From Fluviicola sp. XM-24bin1 (GTDB lineage Bacteria; Bacteroidota; Bacteroidia; Flavobacteriales_D; Crocinitomicaceae), in assembly GCA_003149635.1 (NCBI GenBank), contig QCWI01000001.1, forward strand, positions 374,588-438,587: a stretch of DNA of 64,000 bases. The letters run 5' to 3'. Under the pieces are notes generated by a model. It did no database searches and was not told the DNA's origin. It worked only from the letters and a program-made list of their open reading frames with translations. The position numbers and the translations under genes are program-made. Of this stretch, positions 33,864 to 44,214 are shown piece by piece (the stretch's first letter is position 1; the number at the start of each line of letters is the position of its first letter).

Positions 33864-34764
33864 CAATTATCACATACCGGTTATGCTTCAGGAGTGTTTG
33901 GAGGGGTTGCAAATTCGTCCGGATGGAGTGTACGTGGATGTCACTTTTGGAGGTGGCGGTCATTCTCGTGAAATCTTCGAGCGTCTCAATGAAAATGGAA
34001 AGTTGATTGTATTCGATCAGGATCCTGATGCGTGGAAAAACGCTTGGGAGGCTTCCAATTTCCACTTCGTTGCGGCGAATTTTGCCTACATCCAGAATCA
34101 TCTTCGAATGTTGGGGATCAAACAAGTGGATGGAATTCTTGCTGATCTCGGCGTTTCGTCTCATCAATTTGATGAAGGTTCTCGTGGGTTCTCAATTCGT
34201 GAAGACGCGGAATTGGATATGCGCATGAATCAAAACGGAGATTTGACTGCGAAGAAAGTGGTGAACAATTACGAAGAAGATGATCTCTTTCGCGTGTTCC
34301 GATCCTACGGAGAGATTCAAAATACCGCGAAGCTCGTTCGTGCCATCTTGAAAGAACGAAATGTTGCTCCCATAAACACCACAGGAAGGTTAGCTGAAAT
34401 TGGTGCTTCGTGCGCTCCGAAGTTCAAAGAAAACAAATACAACGCCCAAGTATTCCAAGCGATTCGCATCGAAGTGAACGATGAAATGGGAGTGCTGGAG
34501 TCCTTTTTAAAGGCAACGGAAGAGGTGTTGGCGCCAGAAGGGCGTTTGGTGGTGATGTCATACCACTCTTTGGAAGATCGTATGGTGAAAAACTTTATGA
34601 AACGCGGTTCGCTTACTGGAGAAATTACCAAGGATTTCTTTGGGAACGTCATCAAGCCATTTACAGAAATAGTACGCCACCCGATTACGGCAAGCGAAGA
34701 GGAGATAGAAAGAAATAGTCGTGCACGGAGTGCCAAATTAAGAATAGCTGAACGCAATGGATAA
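33853..34764 (+). CDS. rsmH: 16S rRNA (cytosine1402-N4)-methyltransferase
   Basis: SAM-dependent methyltransferase for C1402 in the ribosomal P-site. Motifs: HIPVMLQECLEGL near the start, DVTFGGGGHSREIF as the SAM-binding loop, ILADLGVSSHQFD and RLVVMSYHSLEDRMVK near the end. At 303 aa it is typical. I prefer the ATG at 33853 to the TTG two codons before it; both overlap mraZ. Confidence 0.97.
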   Translation: MTNNNYHIPVMLQECLEGLQIRPDGVYVDVTFGGGGHSREIFERLNENGKLIVFDQDPDAWKNAWEASNFHFVAANFAYIQNHLRMLGIKQVDGILADLGVSSHQFDEGSRGFSIREDAELDMRMNQNGDLTAKKVVNNYEEDDLFRVFRSYGEIQNTAKLVRAILKERNVAPINTTGRLAEIGASCAPKFKENKYNAQVFQAIRIEVNDEMGVLESFLKATEEVLAPEGRLVVMSYHSLEDRMVKNFMKRGSLTGEITKDFFGNVIKPFTEIVRHPITASEEEIERNSRARSAKLRIAERNG

Positions 34765-35215
34765 TGAATTTTTAGACCGTGCGCAGCTGGAAAAGCAGGA
34801 GGCGGCGCAAAAAGCAAAGGAAAAAAAGGCTACGGCCAAGAAAAGAAAGAAAGCGGCAAAAGGCAAAGGTGGAAAAGCTGCAAAGCGAATCGGGCCCAAC
34901 GCTTTTGTACAGATTCTAAACGGGGAGTTCCTTACGAAGGAATTTATGACTAAAAATCTGGGCTTCATCTTCTTCATCATTTTTCTAATGCTGCTCGTTG
35001 TGGCGAAAGGATACTATGGAAAAGAGTTGACGCGAGACGTGAATACAACACAAGGCGAATTGGATGAGGTGACCTCCGATTACTTCGAATCGAAAGCGCG
35101 CCTGGAAGAAGAAACAAGACGAATCCGATTGGTGGAGCAATTGGAGTTGCAAGGATTGAAAGAAACGGTGAATCCAACAAAAGTGATTCGCATCAAGAAG
35201 AAGAAAGAGGATTAA
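34757..35215 (+). CDS. ftsL: FtsL-like divisome protein (FtsL_2 family)
   Basis: A bitopic protein, 152 aa. A strongly basic cytoplasmic part (Lys/Ala-rich, about residues 10-45) precedes one transmembrane helix (about 68-88, FIFFIIFLMLLVVAKGYYG) and a periplasmic coiled coil (TTQGELDEVTSDYFESKARL). Position between rsmH and the transpeptidase gene and this topology identify it as FtsL in Bacteroidota, where it partners FtsB/FtsQ. The long basic N-terminus is typical for the phylum. Its stop TAA shares an A with the next ATG. Confidence 0.85.
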   Translation: MDNEFLDRAQLEKQEAAQKAKEKKATAKKRKKAAKGKGGKAAKRIGPNAFVQILNGEFLTKEFMTKNLGFIFFIIFLMLLVVAKGYYGKELTRDVNTTQGELDEVTSDYFESKARLEEETRRIRLVEQLELQGLKETVNPTKVIRIKKKKED

Positions 35216-37314
35216 TGAGTGAGAAAAAGGACATATTCCTAAGAGCGTATATCGTGTACTTCGGTTTCGTGGTGCTCTTGCTTGTCGTGCTTTTCCAGAC
35301 CATCAATATTCAGTTGCAAGACGGTCGTTCTGATCAGTTGACTGAAGGGGATGGTGAGGAGCGTCTTGCTACCAAAACGGTGCAGAAAGAAGCGCGTCGT
35401 GGGCAAATCCTTGATGTTAACGGTACGCCTTTGGTGACTTCCGTTTCTTATTTCGATATCTACATGGATCCGACCGTGGTGTCGCAGGAAGTTTTTGCTT
35501 CTGAATTGAATGATCTATGCATTGGACTGAACAAATTATATCCAGATAAAACTGCAAGCGAATACCAACGAATGATTCGTGAGGCACGCGCTCGTGAGTC
35601 GAAGTATTTGTCGATTCGAAAGAAGGTGACGAACGAAGAACGAAAGAAAATTCGCGAGTTACCGATCTTCAATTTGGGTCGATTCAAGGGTGGGATCATC
35701 GATAACGTAGAGAATATTGAGCGCAAATTACCGCACGGAGAATTGCTGGCTCGAACGCTTGGAAAACTGGATCAAGATGGAATTCCAAAATACGGATTGG
35801 AATTGTCATGCAATGGGTATTTGACGGGAGAGCCAGGAGAGGAAGTGGAGCGAAAATTAGCTACAGGTTGGAAGAAAATCGGGTTGGTAACGAAGGAGCC
35901 GGTAGATGGTGCAGACATCGTAACCACCTTCGACATGACAATTCAAGATGTCGCGCACACGGAATTGATGAATCAGTTGGAATCACAGCAAGCCGAGAAG
36001 GGTTGTGTGATTGTAATGGATGTCAAAACGGGATACGTGAAAGCGATGGTGAACTTGCATCGCGATTCAGACGGTGGCTACAGCGAGAAGCATTACAACC
36101 AGGCGATCGGAACGAAAGAAGTTCCGGGATCCACTTTCAAGTTGGCATCCTTAATGGCGTTGTTGGAGGATAAGAAGGTGCGACTTTCAGATCAGGTGAA
36201 TGCAAAAGGATATTACACCTTCTATGATAAGACTTTTAAAGATTCCAATCCGTACGGATACGGTGAGATTTCCATTCAGCGTGCTTTTGAAAAATCGTCG
36301 AATGTTTTCACAGAGATCATCAATAAGGCCTACAGGAACAATCCGTCGCAGTTCATTCGTCGATTGAAGAGCTTCGGTTTGGCGAGTAAGTTGGATATCT
36401 CCATCGAAGGGGAGAAGAAACCGACATTGTACGAACCAGGTGATGCAGGTTGGTCGGGGTTATCACTTCCTTCCATGGCAATTGGGTACGAGGTGCAGCA
36501 AACGCCGTTGCAGACTTTAGCATTCTACAATGCGGTTGCAAACAACGGGAAGTTTATGCGTCCGCAGTTTATTAAAGAGATCAATCGCGGAAACGAAAGG
36601 GTAAAAACCTTCAAGCCGGAAGTGATCATCGATCAAGTGTGTTCGAAAAGAACCTTGAAAGATTTACAGAAATGTTTGAAAGGGGTAATGCTGCGAGGAA
36701 CTGGTGAATCTATTAACTCGGCGAATTTCTCAATTGCTGGTAAGACCGGAACAGCACGAATCCTTGATGATAAAACAACCATTGTCGATGACAAAAAGTA
36801 TCAGGCGTCTTTCGTGGGGTATTTCCCCGCTGAAGATCCGATTTACTCGTGTATCGTTGTCGTGTCGGCGCCATCTCAAAGCATTTATGGTGCAGTGGTA
36901 TCCGGGTCGGTGTTTAATGCCATCGCTAACAAGGTGTATGCATCGGCTCTCAAATATCATAAGCCGGTAAATATTGGTCGTCCGAAGAAAAAAGCACTTC
37001 CGATTTCAAAGGATGGTTACGCTCGCGATCTCGCGCAATCCTACCGAATGCTGGGGGTTCCATATGTGCAAGCCGAAGAATCCGATTGGGTGTTTACGCG
37101 ATCCAGAGAGCCAAAAGTGGTGATGGAACGACGCTATGCGGGCGAGAATACGGTGCCGAATGTTGTCGGAATGACGGCTAGAGATGCGGTGTATCTCATC
37201 GAACGTGCCGGAATGAAAGCAATGGTTGAAGGGTACGGAGTTGTGAAATCGCAATCGCTTCAAGCGGGAAGTCCATCGGAGCGTGGAAGACGAATGAAAA
37301 TCACATTAAAGTAA
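35215..37314 (+). CDS. ftsI: Septal peptidoglycan transpeptidase (PBP2/FtsI type) with PASTA domain
   Basis: A class B penicillin-binding protein, 699 aa, that cross-links septal peptidoglycan. An N-terminal helix (about 11-31) is followed by the dimerisation domain (RRGQILDVNGTPL) and the transpeptidase domain. Catalytic motifs are STFK with Ser306, SSN within EKSSNVF and KTGT in IAGKTGTARIL near residue 510. A single PASTA domain (TVPNVVGMTARDAVYLIERAG) ends the protein, as in many SpoVD-like PBPs. One-base overlaps with ftsL and murE. Confidence 0.96.
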   Translation: MSEKKDIFLRAYIVYFGFVVLLLVVLFQTINIQLQDGRSDQLTEGDGEERLATKTVQKEARRGQILDVNGTPLVTSVSYFDIYMDPTVVSQEVFASELNDLCIGLNKLYPDKTASEYQRMIREARARESKYLSIRKKVTNEERKKIRELPIFNLGRFKGGIIDNVENIERKLPHGELLARTLGKLDQDGIPKYGLELSCNGYLTGEPGEEVERKLATGWKKIGLVTKEPVDGADIVTTFDMTIQDVAHTELMNQLESQQAEKGCVIVMDVKTGYVKAMVNLHRDSDGGYSEKHYNQAIGTKEVPGSTFKLASLMALLEDKKVRLSDQVNAKGYYTFYDKTFKDSNPYGYGEISIQRAFEKSSNVFTEIINKAYRNNPSQFIRRLKSFGLASKLDISIEGEKKPTLYEPGDAGWSGLSLPSMAIGYEVQQTPLQTLAFYNAVANNGKFMRPQFIKEINRGNERVKTFKPEVIIDQVCSKRTLKDLQKCLKGVMLRGTGESINSANFSIAGKTGTARILDDKTTIVDDKKYQASFVGYFPAEDPIYSCIVVVSAPSQSIYGAVVSGSVFNAIANKVYASALKYHKPVNIGRPKKKALPISKDGYARDLAQSYRMLGVPYVQAEESDWVFTRSREPKVVMERRYAGENTVPNVVGMTARDAVYLIERAGMKAMVEGYGVVKSQSLQAGSPSERGRRMKITLK

Positions 37315-38774
37315 TGCAAGAATTGAAAGACATATTGTACGGTGTTCACATCAAAGAGGTGAAGGGAACGACTTCGTTAGAGGTCGATCACTTGACTTTT
37401 GACTCGCGCAATGTGACGGAAACTTCGGTCTTTTTTGCGATGGTCGGAACGGTTCGTGATGGACATGATTTCATTCCTCAAGTGATTGAGAAAGGAGTGT
37501 CCGTAATCGTAGCTGAGAAGATGATGGATGTTCCTGAATCAGTGCAGTTGGTGGTGGTAGATGACACATCCGAAGCATTGCCAATTGTTGCGAAGAACTT
37601 TTACGATGATCCTTCCTCAAAATTGAAATTGGTTGGAATTACCGGGACAAACGGAAAGACCACCACAACAACTTTGCTGTTCAATTTGTATCGAAAATTG
37701 GGGTACGAATGCGGACTTATCTCAACCGTGGTAAACAAGATTGGATCACGGGATATTCCAAGTACGCATACAACGCCAGATCCAATTTCGTTGAATGCTT
37801 TGTTGAATGAAATGGTTGATGAAGGAGTTTCACACTGCTTTATGGAGGTGAGTTCGCATGCCATTCACCAGAATCGAATTCTTGGGTTGAATTTCACTGG
37901 AGCAGCGTTTACGAATATCACTCACGATCACTTGGATTATCATAAGACTTTCAAGGAGTACATCAGCGTGAAAAAAGCATTCTTCGACGGTTTGTCCAAG
38001 GAGGCATTTGCTTTAACGAATCTTGATGATAAGAACGGGATGGTGATGCTTCAAAATACGGTAGCAAAGAAGCGGAGTTTCGCTTTGAAAACCATTGCGG
38101 ATTACCACGGTAAAGTATTAGAAAATCAATTTTCCGGATTGGTGATGACGATCAACGGAACCGAATTGTGGACGCGATTGATTGGAGATTTCAATGCTTA
38201 CAACCTGTTGACAGTTTTCGGAATTTCTCAAGAATTGGGCGATGATGAAACGGAAGTCTTGACGGCTTTGAGCGAACTAGGTTCGGTTGACGGTCGATTC
38301 GAATATACACGAAGCAACGATGGAGTTGTAGCAATTGTCGATTACGCACACACGCCAGACGCACTGGAAAATGTGCTCAAGACAATTGAGAATATCCGAA
38401 CCAAAAACGAACAGGTGATCACTGTTGTGGGTTGCGGGGGAGATCGCGATAAAGCAAAACGACCGATCATGGCGGAAATCGCATGCAAATTCTCTGACAA
38501 AGTGATTTTGACTTCAGACAATCCGCGTTCGGAAGATCCAGATGCGATCATTGAAGACATGATGGAGGGTGTGGATGCGGCCAACTTCCGCAAAACATTG
38601 TCGATCACCAATCGTGGGCAAGCAATCAAAACGGCGGTATCAATGTCGGAAACCGGGGATATCATCCTGATTGCGGGTAAAGGCCATGAGAAATATCAAG
38701 AAATAAACGGCATACGTCACGATTTCGATGACCTCGCCACAGTAAACGAACTACTTACAAAACTTCATAAATAA
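37314..38774 (+). CDS. murE: UDP-MurNAc-L-Ala-D-Glu: meso-diaminopimelate ligase
   Basis: Mur ligase adding the third stem residue. The ATP loop is [15 protein letters not shown] and the amino-acid recognition motif is [13 protein letters not shown]. The DNPR form marks meso-DAP as the substrate, so the peptidoglycan is of the DAP type. Length 486 aa is normal. No murF follows; in this cluster the order jumps from murE to mraY, as is usual for the phylum. Confidence 0.97.
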   Translation: MQELKDILYGVHIKEVKGTTSLEVDHLTFDSRNVTETSVFFAMVGTVRDGHDFIPQVIEKGVSVIVAEKMMDVPESVQLVVVDDTSEALPIVAKNFYDDPSSKLKLVGITGTNGKTTTTTLLFNLYRKLGYECGLISTVVNKIGSRDIPSTHTTPDPISLNALLNEMVDEGVSHCFMEVSSHAIHQNRILGLNFTGAAFTNITHDHLDYHKTFKEYISVKKAFFDGLSKEAFALTNLDDKNGMVMLQNTVAKKRSFALKTIADYHGKVLENQFSGLVMTINGTELWTRLIGDFNAYNLLTVFGISQELGDDETEVLTALSELGSVDGRFEYTRSNDGVVAIVDYAHTPDALENVLKTIENIRTKNEQVITVVGCGGDRDKAKRPIMAEIACKFSDKVILTSDNPRSEDPDAIIEDMMEGVDAANFRKTLSITNRGQAIKTAVSMSETGDIILIAGKGHEKYQEINGIRHDFDDLATVNELLTKLHK

Positions 38775-40021
38775 TGCTGACCTATTTATTTGACTATCTG
38801 CAAGATTTTAACTTCCCGGGAGCGGGATTGTTCGAGTACATTTCGTTCCGAGCGGCAATGGCATTGATTACTTCGTTAATCGTGTCCATGGTATTCGGAA
38901 AGCGCCTTATCGGGATGTTGCAAAAGCAACAAATCGGCGAAACGGTGCGCGATCTCGGATTGGAAGGTCAGTTGGCAAAACAAGGAACGCCAACCATGGG
39001 TGGATTGATCATCCTAGCGGCGATTCTAATTCCAACCTTACTCTTCGCGAAACTGCACAACATCTATGTCATTACCATGTTGCTTGCAACAGTTTGGTTG
39101 GGAGCGATCGGATTTATCGACGATTACATCAAGGTCTTCAAAAAGAATAAAGAAGGTCTCGCCGGACGATTCAAAGTTGTGGGGCAAGTCGGTGTAGGAT
39201 TGATCGTTGGGTGCATCTTGTATTTCCATCCTGACGTTCAGGTGCACAAAAAAGTAGATTCCTACCACAAGCTTTCTCAGAACGAAGCTTTGGTAACGGA
39301 TATGCACGAAGATTTGGAGCCAGAAGACAATGCCAAATGGGTACGCACCAAAGACATGACAACCACCGTTCCTTTTGTGAAGGACAACGAGTTTAACTAC
39401 AACTGGTTGATCGGGGATTGGGCGGGAACCTACGGATGGTTGCTTTTTATTCCAGTGGTAATTTTCATTGTAATTGCCGTTTCAAACGGGGCTAATATGA
39501 CTGATGGTCTGGACGGGCTTGCCACCGGAACCTCGGCCATCGCCGGGATCGCGTTGGCAATTTTGGCCTATGTCTCCACCAACGTGAAGTTCGCCGACTA
39601 TCTGGATGTGATGTACATACCGTACGCTGAGGAATTGGTAATCTTTATTTCCGCCTTCGTGGGTGCCTGTATTGGATTCCTCTGGTATAATTCCTTTCCG
39701 GCGCAAGTTTTTATGGGGGATACCGGAAGTTTGGCACTCGGTGGAATCATTGCCGTATTCGCGATTTCGATTCGAAAAGAACTATTGATCCCAATCCTTT
39801 GTGGAGTGTTCTTGATCGAAAATCTGTCTGTGATGATGCAGGTTGGATGGTTCAAATACACTAAAAAACGATACGGAGAAGGCAGGCGGATCTTCAGGAT
39901 GGCCCCGCTTCATCATCACTACCAGAAAAAAGGATTGCACGAGGCGAAAATTGTTTCTCGCTTCTGGATTGTCGCAATCCTACTCGCAGTAATCACCATT
40001 GTAACACTCAAAGTACGATAA
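38774..40021 (+). CDS. mraY: Phospho-N-acetylmuramoyl-pentapeptide transferase
   Basis: Integral membrane enzyme that forms lipid I. Motifs: [53 protein letters not shown] and the HHHYQKKG cluster near the C-terminus, with ten predicted helices. The protein is 415 aa, longer than E. coli MraY because of a loop of about 60 residues after the third helix pair ([20 protein letters not shown] onward), which is common in Bacteroidota. Confidence 0.97.
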   Translation: MLTYLFDYLQDFNFPGAGLFEYISFRAAMALITSLIVSMVFGKRLIGMLQKQQIGETVRDLGLEGQLAKQGTPTMGGLIILAAILIPTLLFAKLHNIYVITMLLATVWLGAIGFIDDYIKVFKKNKEGLAGRFKVVGQVGVGLIVGCILYFHPDVQVHKKVDSYHKLSQNEALVTDMHEDLEPEDNAKWVRTKDMTTTVPFVKDNEFNYNWLIGDWAGTYGWLLFIPVVIFIVIAVSNGANMTDGLDGLATGTSAIAGIALAILAYVSTNVKFADYLDVMYIPYAEELVIFISAFVGACIGFLWYNSFPAQVFMGDTGSLALGGIIAVFAISIRKELLIPILCGVFLIENLSVMMQVGWFKYTKKRYGEGRRIFRMAPLHHHYQKKGLHEAKIVSRFWIVAILLAVITIVTLKVR

Positions 40022-40022
40022 A

Positions 40023-41369
40023 TTGAAACCGACTCCCGGACATATTGCCATTCTTGGCGCTGGCGAAAGCGGCGTTGGAGCAGCGATCCTTGCAAAAAAG
40101 CAGGGCTGGGAGATCTTTGTCTCAGATTTTGGAAAGGTGAAACTGCCATTTGCGAAAGAGTTGGACAAGTTAGGGGTTGAATGGGAGCAAGGAAAGCACT
40201 CGGAAGAGCGCATTTTGAATTCTAATTTGATTGTAAAATCTCCGGGAATTCCAGACACCGCTCCTTTGATTGTGAAGGCAATCGCCAACGGGATTCCAGT
40301 GATCTCGGAAATCGAATTTGCGGGATACTACAACACAGCGAAAACGATTTGCATCACGGGGAGTAATGGGAAGACAACGACAACCATGTTGTTGCATCAC
40401 ATCCTAAAAAATGGCGGTCTTAATGTCGGTTTGGCTGGTAATGTCGGTGATAGCTTCGCGAAGCAAGTGGCCGAAGAAGATTTCGATTACTACGTGTTGG
40501 AGTTGAGTTCTTTCCAATTGGATGGTATGGTCGATTTCAAGGCAGATATCGCGCTGTTAATGAATATCACGCCGGATCATTTGGATCGCTACGATAACAA
40601 AATGGAGAACTACATTGCTTCCAAGTTTCGCATCACGCAGAATCAAACAGAAGCCGATTGGTTCATCTACAATTTCGATGATCCGAACATCACAGAAGTC
40701 ATTTCGAAAGGCGACTTCAAGGCACAATTTGCTCCTTTCTCACTCACTGAACCGCAAGAAGTAGGTGGCTACATAAACAACGAACAACAAATAACAATAA
40801 ACATAAACGATCAATTCACTATGTCAATTCATGATTTAGCCCTAAAAGGCAAGCACAATGCACAGAATTCCCTGGCGTCAGGAATCGCGTCTAGAATTTT
40901 GGAAATCCGTAAAGAATCCGTTCGCGAAAGCTTGAGCGATTTCGTTAATGTCGAACACAGACTAGAGTTCGTAGCGAAAGTACACGGAATCGAATTTATT
41001 AATGATTCCAAAGCAACGAATGTGAACTCAACTTGGTTCGCACTGGAAAGTATGGACAAACCAACCGTTTGGATTGTTGGTGGAGTAGACAAAGGAAACG
41101 ACTACTCGGAATTATACGAATTAGTGCAAGACAAAGTAAAAGCAATCATCTGTCTTGGTAAAGACAACGAGAAAATCAAGGCTGCATTCGGAGCGATTAC
41201 AACTGAAATTTACGAAGCGTCTTCTGCAATGGAAGCAGTAGCGTATGGATACCGTCTAGCGCGCAAAGAGGAAACAGTATTGTTGTCTCCCGCATGTGCA
41301 AGTTTCGATTTGTTCGAGAACTACGAAGAGCGCGGAAACGAATTCAAAAAAGCAGTACGCTCATTGTAA
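40023..41369 (+). CDS. murD: UDP-MurNAc-L-alanine: D-glutamate ligase
   Basis: Mur ligase adding D-Glu. Motifs: ILGAGESGVGAAILAKKQG at the N-terminal nucleotide-like domain, CITGSNGKTTTTMLL for ATP, MNITPDHLDRYDN and FINDSKATNVNSTWFALES. At 448 aa it is normal. The start is TTG at 40023, one base after the mraY stop; no ATG or GTG fits better. It is followed by an unknown gene whose start is two bases on. Confidence 0.97.
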   Translation: MKPTPGHIAILGAGESGVGAAILAKKQGWEIFVSDFGKVKLPFAKELDKLGVEWEQGKHSEERILNSNLIVKSPGIPDTAPLIVKAIANGIPVISEIEFAGYYNTAKTICITGSNGKTTTTMLLHHILKNGGLNVGLAGNVGDSFAKQVAEEDFDYYVLELSSFQLDGMVDFKADIALLMNITPDHLDRYDNKMENYIASKFRITQNQTEADWFIYNFDDPNITEVISKGDFKAQFAPFSLTEPQEVGGYINNEQQITININDQFTMSIHDLALKGKHNAQNSLASGIASRILEIRKESVRESLSDFVNVEHRLEFVAKVHGIEFINDSKATNVNSTWFALESMDKPTVWIVGGVDKGNDYSELYELVQDKVKAIICLGKDNEKIKAAFGAITTEIYEASSAMEAVAYGYRLARKEETVLLSPACASFDLFENYEERGNEFKKAVRSL

Positions 41370-41370
41370 G

Positions 41371-41844
41371 ATGAAGAAGCTATCAACGAATACTACTGAA
41401 TCCGACCTTCTCAGAGCACGAAAAGAAGGTCTGGAACGAGCGCGCTCATTAGAAGCGATGCGGCCCTTGGGTAAATGGAAAAGCATGGATGTTTTCGCCT
41501 GGGCCAATCCGCATTTTGACGCACTTGCTACTGTTATTGCCAACTTTCCTTTCCCTGTTGTTTGGGTTGGGAAACAAAGTCAAATCAAATGTGCTGTTCG
41601 CTACTATCCAGAGGTGTTGGATACGATCGAAACGGTGGTTGTGAGTGACTTCGGAGGTGTAAAATTGAGTGGAGAAGAAATCTACACGATTGATAACGTT
41701 GCTGGAATTGGCGATGTGCAATCGTCCTTGGATTTGGTTCGATCATTTGAAGATGCCCGCCGTGTATTCCTTTTTACAACTGAAGGTGAAGGTGTGCAAG
41801 AAGAATTGAATTTACTCGAAGAATACATTTATAAGCACGGATGA
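41371..41844 (+). CDS. Unknown protein in the dcw cluster, 157 aa, possibly a MurD C-domain relative
   Basis: I know no family. It begins MKKLSTNTTESDLLRARKEG with a polar helix, then an alpha/beta region with hydrophobic strands FPVVWVGKQSQ, TVVVSDFGG and RRVFLFTTEGEG and a C-terminal helix (EELNLLEEYIYKH). The order of strands and helices loosely follows the C-terminal Rossmann-like domain of MurD just upstream (PTVWIVGGVDKG, KAIICLGKD, ETVLLSPACASFD). That suggests an old partial duplication, but identity is low. Starts two bases after murD and overlaps ftsW by four, so it is fully inside the operon. Confidence 0.75.
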   Translation: MKKLSTNTTESDLLRARKEGLERARSLEAMRPLGKWKSMDVFAWANPHFDALATVIANFPFPVVWVGKQSQIKCAVRYYPEVLDTIETVVVSDFGGVKLSGEEIYTIDNVAGIGDVQSSLDLVRSFEDARRVFLFTTEGEGVQEELNLLEEYIYKHG

Positions 41845-43055
41845 GTGAATTGTTGAAGCGTTTGAAAGGAGACCGGGTGATCTGGATTATCACCTTGTTG
41901 CTGCTTGCCTTTTCCTTGGTGAGTGTCTACAGCTTCGTACCTATTTTGGTGAAAATCGAAGGTGGGACGCCTTTCAAATACTTGTTCAAACACTTCATTT
42001 ATGTACTTATCGGTTTGGGAGTTATGTTCTGGGTGCATCGGCGCGATCCAGCCTATTTCTCCAAGCTAGCCAAGTTTGGTTTCTATCTCGCCATAGCGTT
42101 GCTCTTGTTCACCTTTTTCTTTGGGGTTCGAGTCAACGATGCAGGTAGATGGGTGCGCATCCCATTCGTTGGTCTTACCTTTCAATCTTCTGATTTTGCC
42201 AAGCTCGCATTGATCGTTTATGTTTCGCGATTGCTGGTTAAAAAAAACGAGGTGATGAATGATTGGCGGGAAGGATTCCTGCCGCTGGTAACACCGATCA
42301 TCGTTATTTGCGCTCTCATTGTAAAAGACAATTTCTCCACCGCAGCCATACTCTTCGCGATTTGTTTAACACTGATGTTTATAGCGAAGGTACCGTTCAT
42401 GAAAGTTGCTGGGTTGATTGGTGGTGGAGTCGTGCTATTCCTATTTATCGTACTCATCCAAAAAGCCGCTCCTGATCTGAGGATTCTCCCACGATTGGAA
42501 ACTTGGGAAAATCGAATTTTCAATCACGCCAACAACGATGAAAATATTATAGAAAACGCGCAAGTCCAGAATTCGATGGATGCCATATACAATGGCCGTG
42601 TCGATGTAACAGAAATGCGTGTTTTTGGAGGGCAAGGCGTCGGAGACGGACAACTGAAAGAATACCTCCCGGAAGCATATGCGGATTTCTATTACGCGAG
42701 TTATGTGGAGGAAATGGGGCCGATAGCAGCGGGGATTTTACTCATGCTGTATCTCATTTTGCTCTATCGAATCATGCGGATCGGATTGAGTTCGAAAAAG
42801 CTCTTTGAGACCTACGTCTGTCTAGGCGTCGGAATTCTCATTTTAAGTCAGGCGTCCGTAAATATGTTGGTGTGTACAGGAATGTTCCCAGTAACAGGTC
42901 AGAACATGCCTTTGTTGGCTATGGGAGGATCCGCGATGATTATGACCTGTTTGGCTCTGGGTATGGTGCAGTCGATTGCATACAGTCAGCAGAAAGAAAA
43001 CGAAGAAAGCGAGGATTTGCTCGAAGACGATAATCAGGTAATTGAAACAGAATAA
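41841..43055 (+). CDS. ftsW: Septal peptidoglycan glycosyltransferase FtsW (SEDS family)
   Basis: SEDS polymerase that works with the PBP above to build septal glycan. It has ten predicted helices. Family blocks are SVYSFVPILVK at the start, DAGRWVRIPFVGLTFQSSDFAKL, LPEAYADFYYASYVEEMGP and MFPVTGQNMPLLAMGGSAMI. The FQSSDFAK and PVTGQNMPL segments hold the conserved catalytic-region residues. 404 aa, four-base overlap with the upstream unknown gene. Confidence 0.96.
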   Translation: MSELLKRLKGDRVIWIITLLLLAFSLVSVYSFVPILVKIEGGTPFKYLFKHFIYVLIGLGVMFWVHRRDPAYFSKLAKFGFYLAIALLLFTFFFGVRVNDAGRWVRIPFVGLTFQSSDFAKLALIVYVSRLLVKKNEVMNDWREGFLPLVTPIIVICALIVKDNFSTAAILFAICLTLMFIAKVPFMKVAGLIGGGVVLFLFIVLIQKAAPDLRILPRLETWENRIFNHANNDENIIENAQVQNSMDAIYNGRVDVTEMRVFGGQGVGDGQLKEYLPEAYADFYYASYVEEMGPIAAGILLMLYLILLYRIMRIGLSSKKLFETYVCLGVGILILSQASVNMLVCTGMFPVTGQNMPLLAMGGSAMIMTCLALGMVQSIAYSQQKENEESEDLLEDDNQVIETE

Positions 43056-43056
43056 G

Positions 43057-44214
43057 ATGATCAAAAGAGCTATAGTTTCTGGTGGAGGAACAGGAGGACA
43101 TATTTTCCCGGCCATCGCCATTGCAGACGAAATCAAACGTAGAAATCCTGATGCCGAGATTTTGTTTGTTGGAGCAACGGGCAAAATGGAAATGGAAAAA
43201 GTTCCGGCCGCAGGATATAAAATCGAAGGATTGGAAATCGTCGGTTTGAAACGAAAGCTAGCTCTATCGAATTTCTTGTTGCCATTTAAAATCATCAAAA
43301 GCGTCATGAAGGCGCGAGGGATTGTAAAGAAATTCAATCCTGAAATTGTGGTTGGAGTTGGTGGATATGCCAGCGGGCCAACGTTGAAGGCAGCTTCCAT
43401 GATGAAGTATCCAACAGCATTGCAAGAACAAAATGCATTCGCAGGGAAAACGAATAAATTACTCGCGAAAAAAGCCAAGGTGATCTGCGTCGCCTACGAA
43501 GGTTTGGAATCTGTATTTCCGAAAGAAGTCATTGTAATGACGGGAAACCCGACTCGCAAAAACATGGTTGATATCAAAGGGAAAGAAGCAGAAGGATTTG
43601 ATTTCTACGGCTTCGATCCGAATAAGAAAACCATTTTGATCATCGGTGGAAGTTTGGGTGCAAGAACGCTTAACGAAAGTGTAGTGGAGCACCTCAAAGC
43701 ACTTCAGAAATCCGATGTGCAAGTCCTTTGGCAATGCGGAAAACTCTATTTCGAAAAACTAAAAGAACAACTGTCGACCCCTGAGGCTCTCGCCGCGCCT
43801 GACGGAAGGCGGGAAGGGGGAGAGGAAGAAGGTGAACTTCATCTTGGCAATGTCAAAATGGTTCAATTCATCACTCGAATGGACTTAGCATACGCTATGG
43901 CGGATGTCGTGATTTCTCGTGCCGGAGCAAGTTCCGTATCTGAATTGTGCATCGTAGAAAAACCTTCCATTTTGGTTCCGTCGCCAAACGTAGCAGAAGA
44001 TCATCAGACTAAAAATGCCATGGCATTGGTGAACAAGGATGCTGCAATCTTGGTGAAAGATGTCGAAGCGAAAGAAAAATTGATTCCAGAAGCATTGTCT
44101 TTGGTGCAAGATGAAAATCGTTGCGGAGAATTGAAGAAAAATATTGCTCCGTTAGCCAAGCCAGAGGCGACGGCAAGCATTGTGGATGAACTAGAAAAAG
44201 TAGCTCGTAAGTGA
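43057..44214 (+). CDS. murG: UDP-GlcNAc: lipid I N-acetylglucosaminyltransferase
   Basis: Membrane-associated GT28 enzyme making lipid II. Markers are SGGGTGGHIFPAIAIADEI, VGGYASGPTLKAA, ALQEQNAFAGKTNK and the C-terminal SRAGASSVSELC donor site. I use the ATG at 43057 (MIKRAIVSGGG); an upstream TTG would overlap ftsW. Around residues 240-260 an insertion (STPEALAAPDGRREGGEEEG) is encoded partly by a TGAGGCTCTCG repeat copy and adds a flexible loop before NVKMVQFI. Confidence 0.96.
   Translation: MIKRAIVSGGGTGGHIFPAIAIADEIKRRNPDAEILFVGATGKMEMEKVPAAGYKIEGLEIVGLKRKLALSNFLLPFKIIKSVMKARGIVKKFNPEIVVGVGGYASGPTLKAASMMKYPTALQEQNAFAGKTNKLLAKKAKVICVAYEGLESVFPKEVIVMTGNPTRKNMVDIKGKEAEGFDFYGFDPNKKTILIIGGSLGARTLNESVVEHLKALQKSDVQVLWQCGKLYFEKLKEQLSTPEALAAPDGRREGGEEEGELHLGNVKMVQFITRMDLAYAMADVVISRAGASSVSELCIVEKPSILVPSPNVAEDHQTKNAMALVNKDAAILVKDVEAKEKLIPEALSLVQDENRCGELKKNIAPLAKPEATASIVDELEKVARK
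43771..43830. repeat. Repeat-derived insertion in murG
   Basis: CCTGAGGCTCTCGCC at 43780-43794 matches the core of the dispersed hairpin repeat, although the second arm is degraded. The frame stays open and the insert gives a charged low-complexity loop between the Rossmann domain strands. Confidence 0.6.

Noticed and set aside
33604-34167. 187-codon antisense frame over mraZ and rsmH
   Set aside because: Opposes two conserved genes, and its composition reflects their codon bias.
41296-41370. Longer start of the unknown dcw gene
   Set aside because: It would lie deep inside murD in another frame; the ATG at 41371 fits the operon spacing.
42843-43478. 211-codon antisense frame across ftsW and murG
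   Set aside because: Shadow of the dcw genes on the other strand; no family features.
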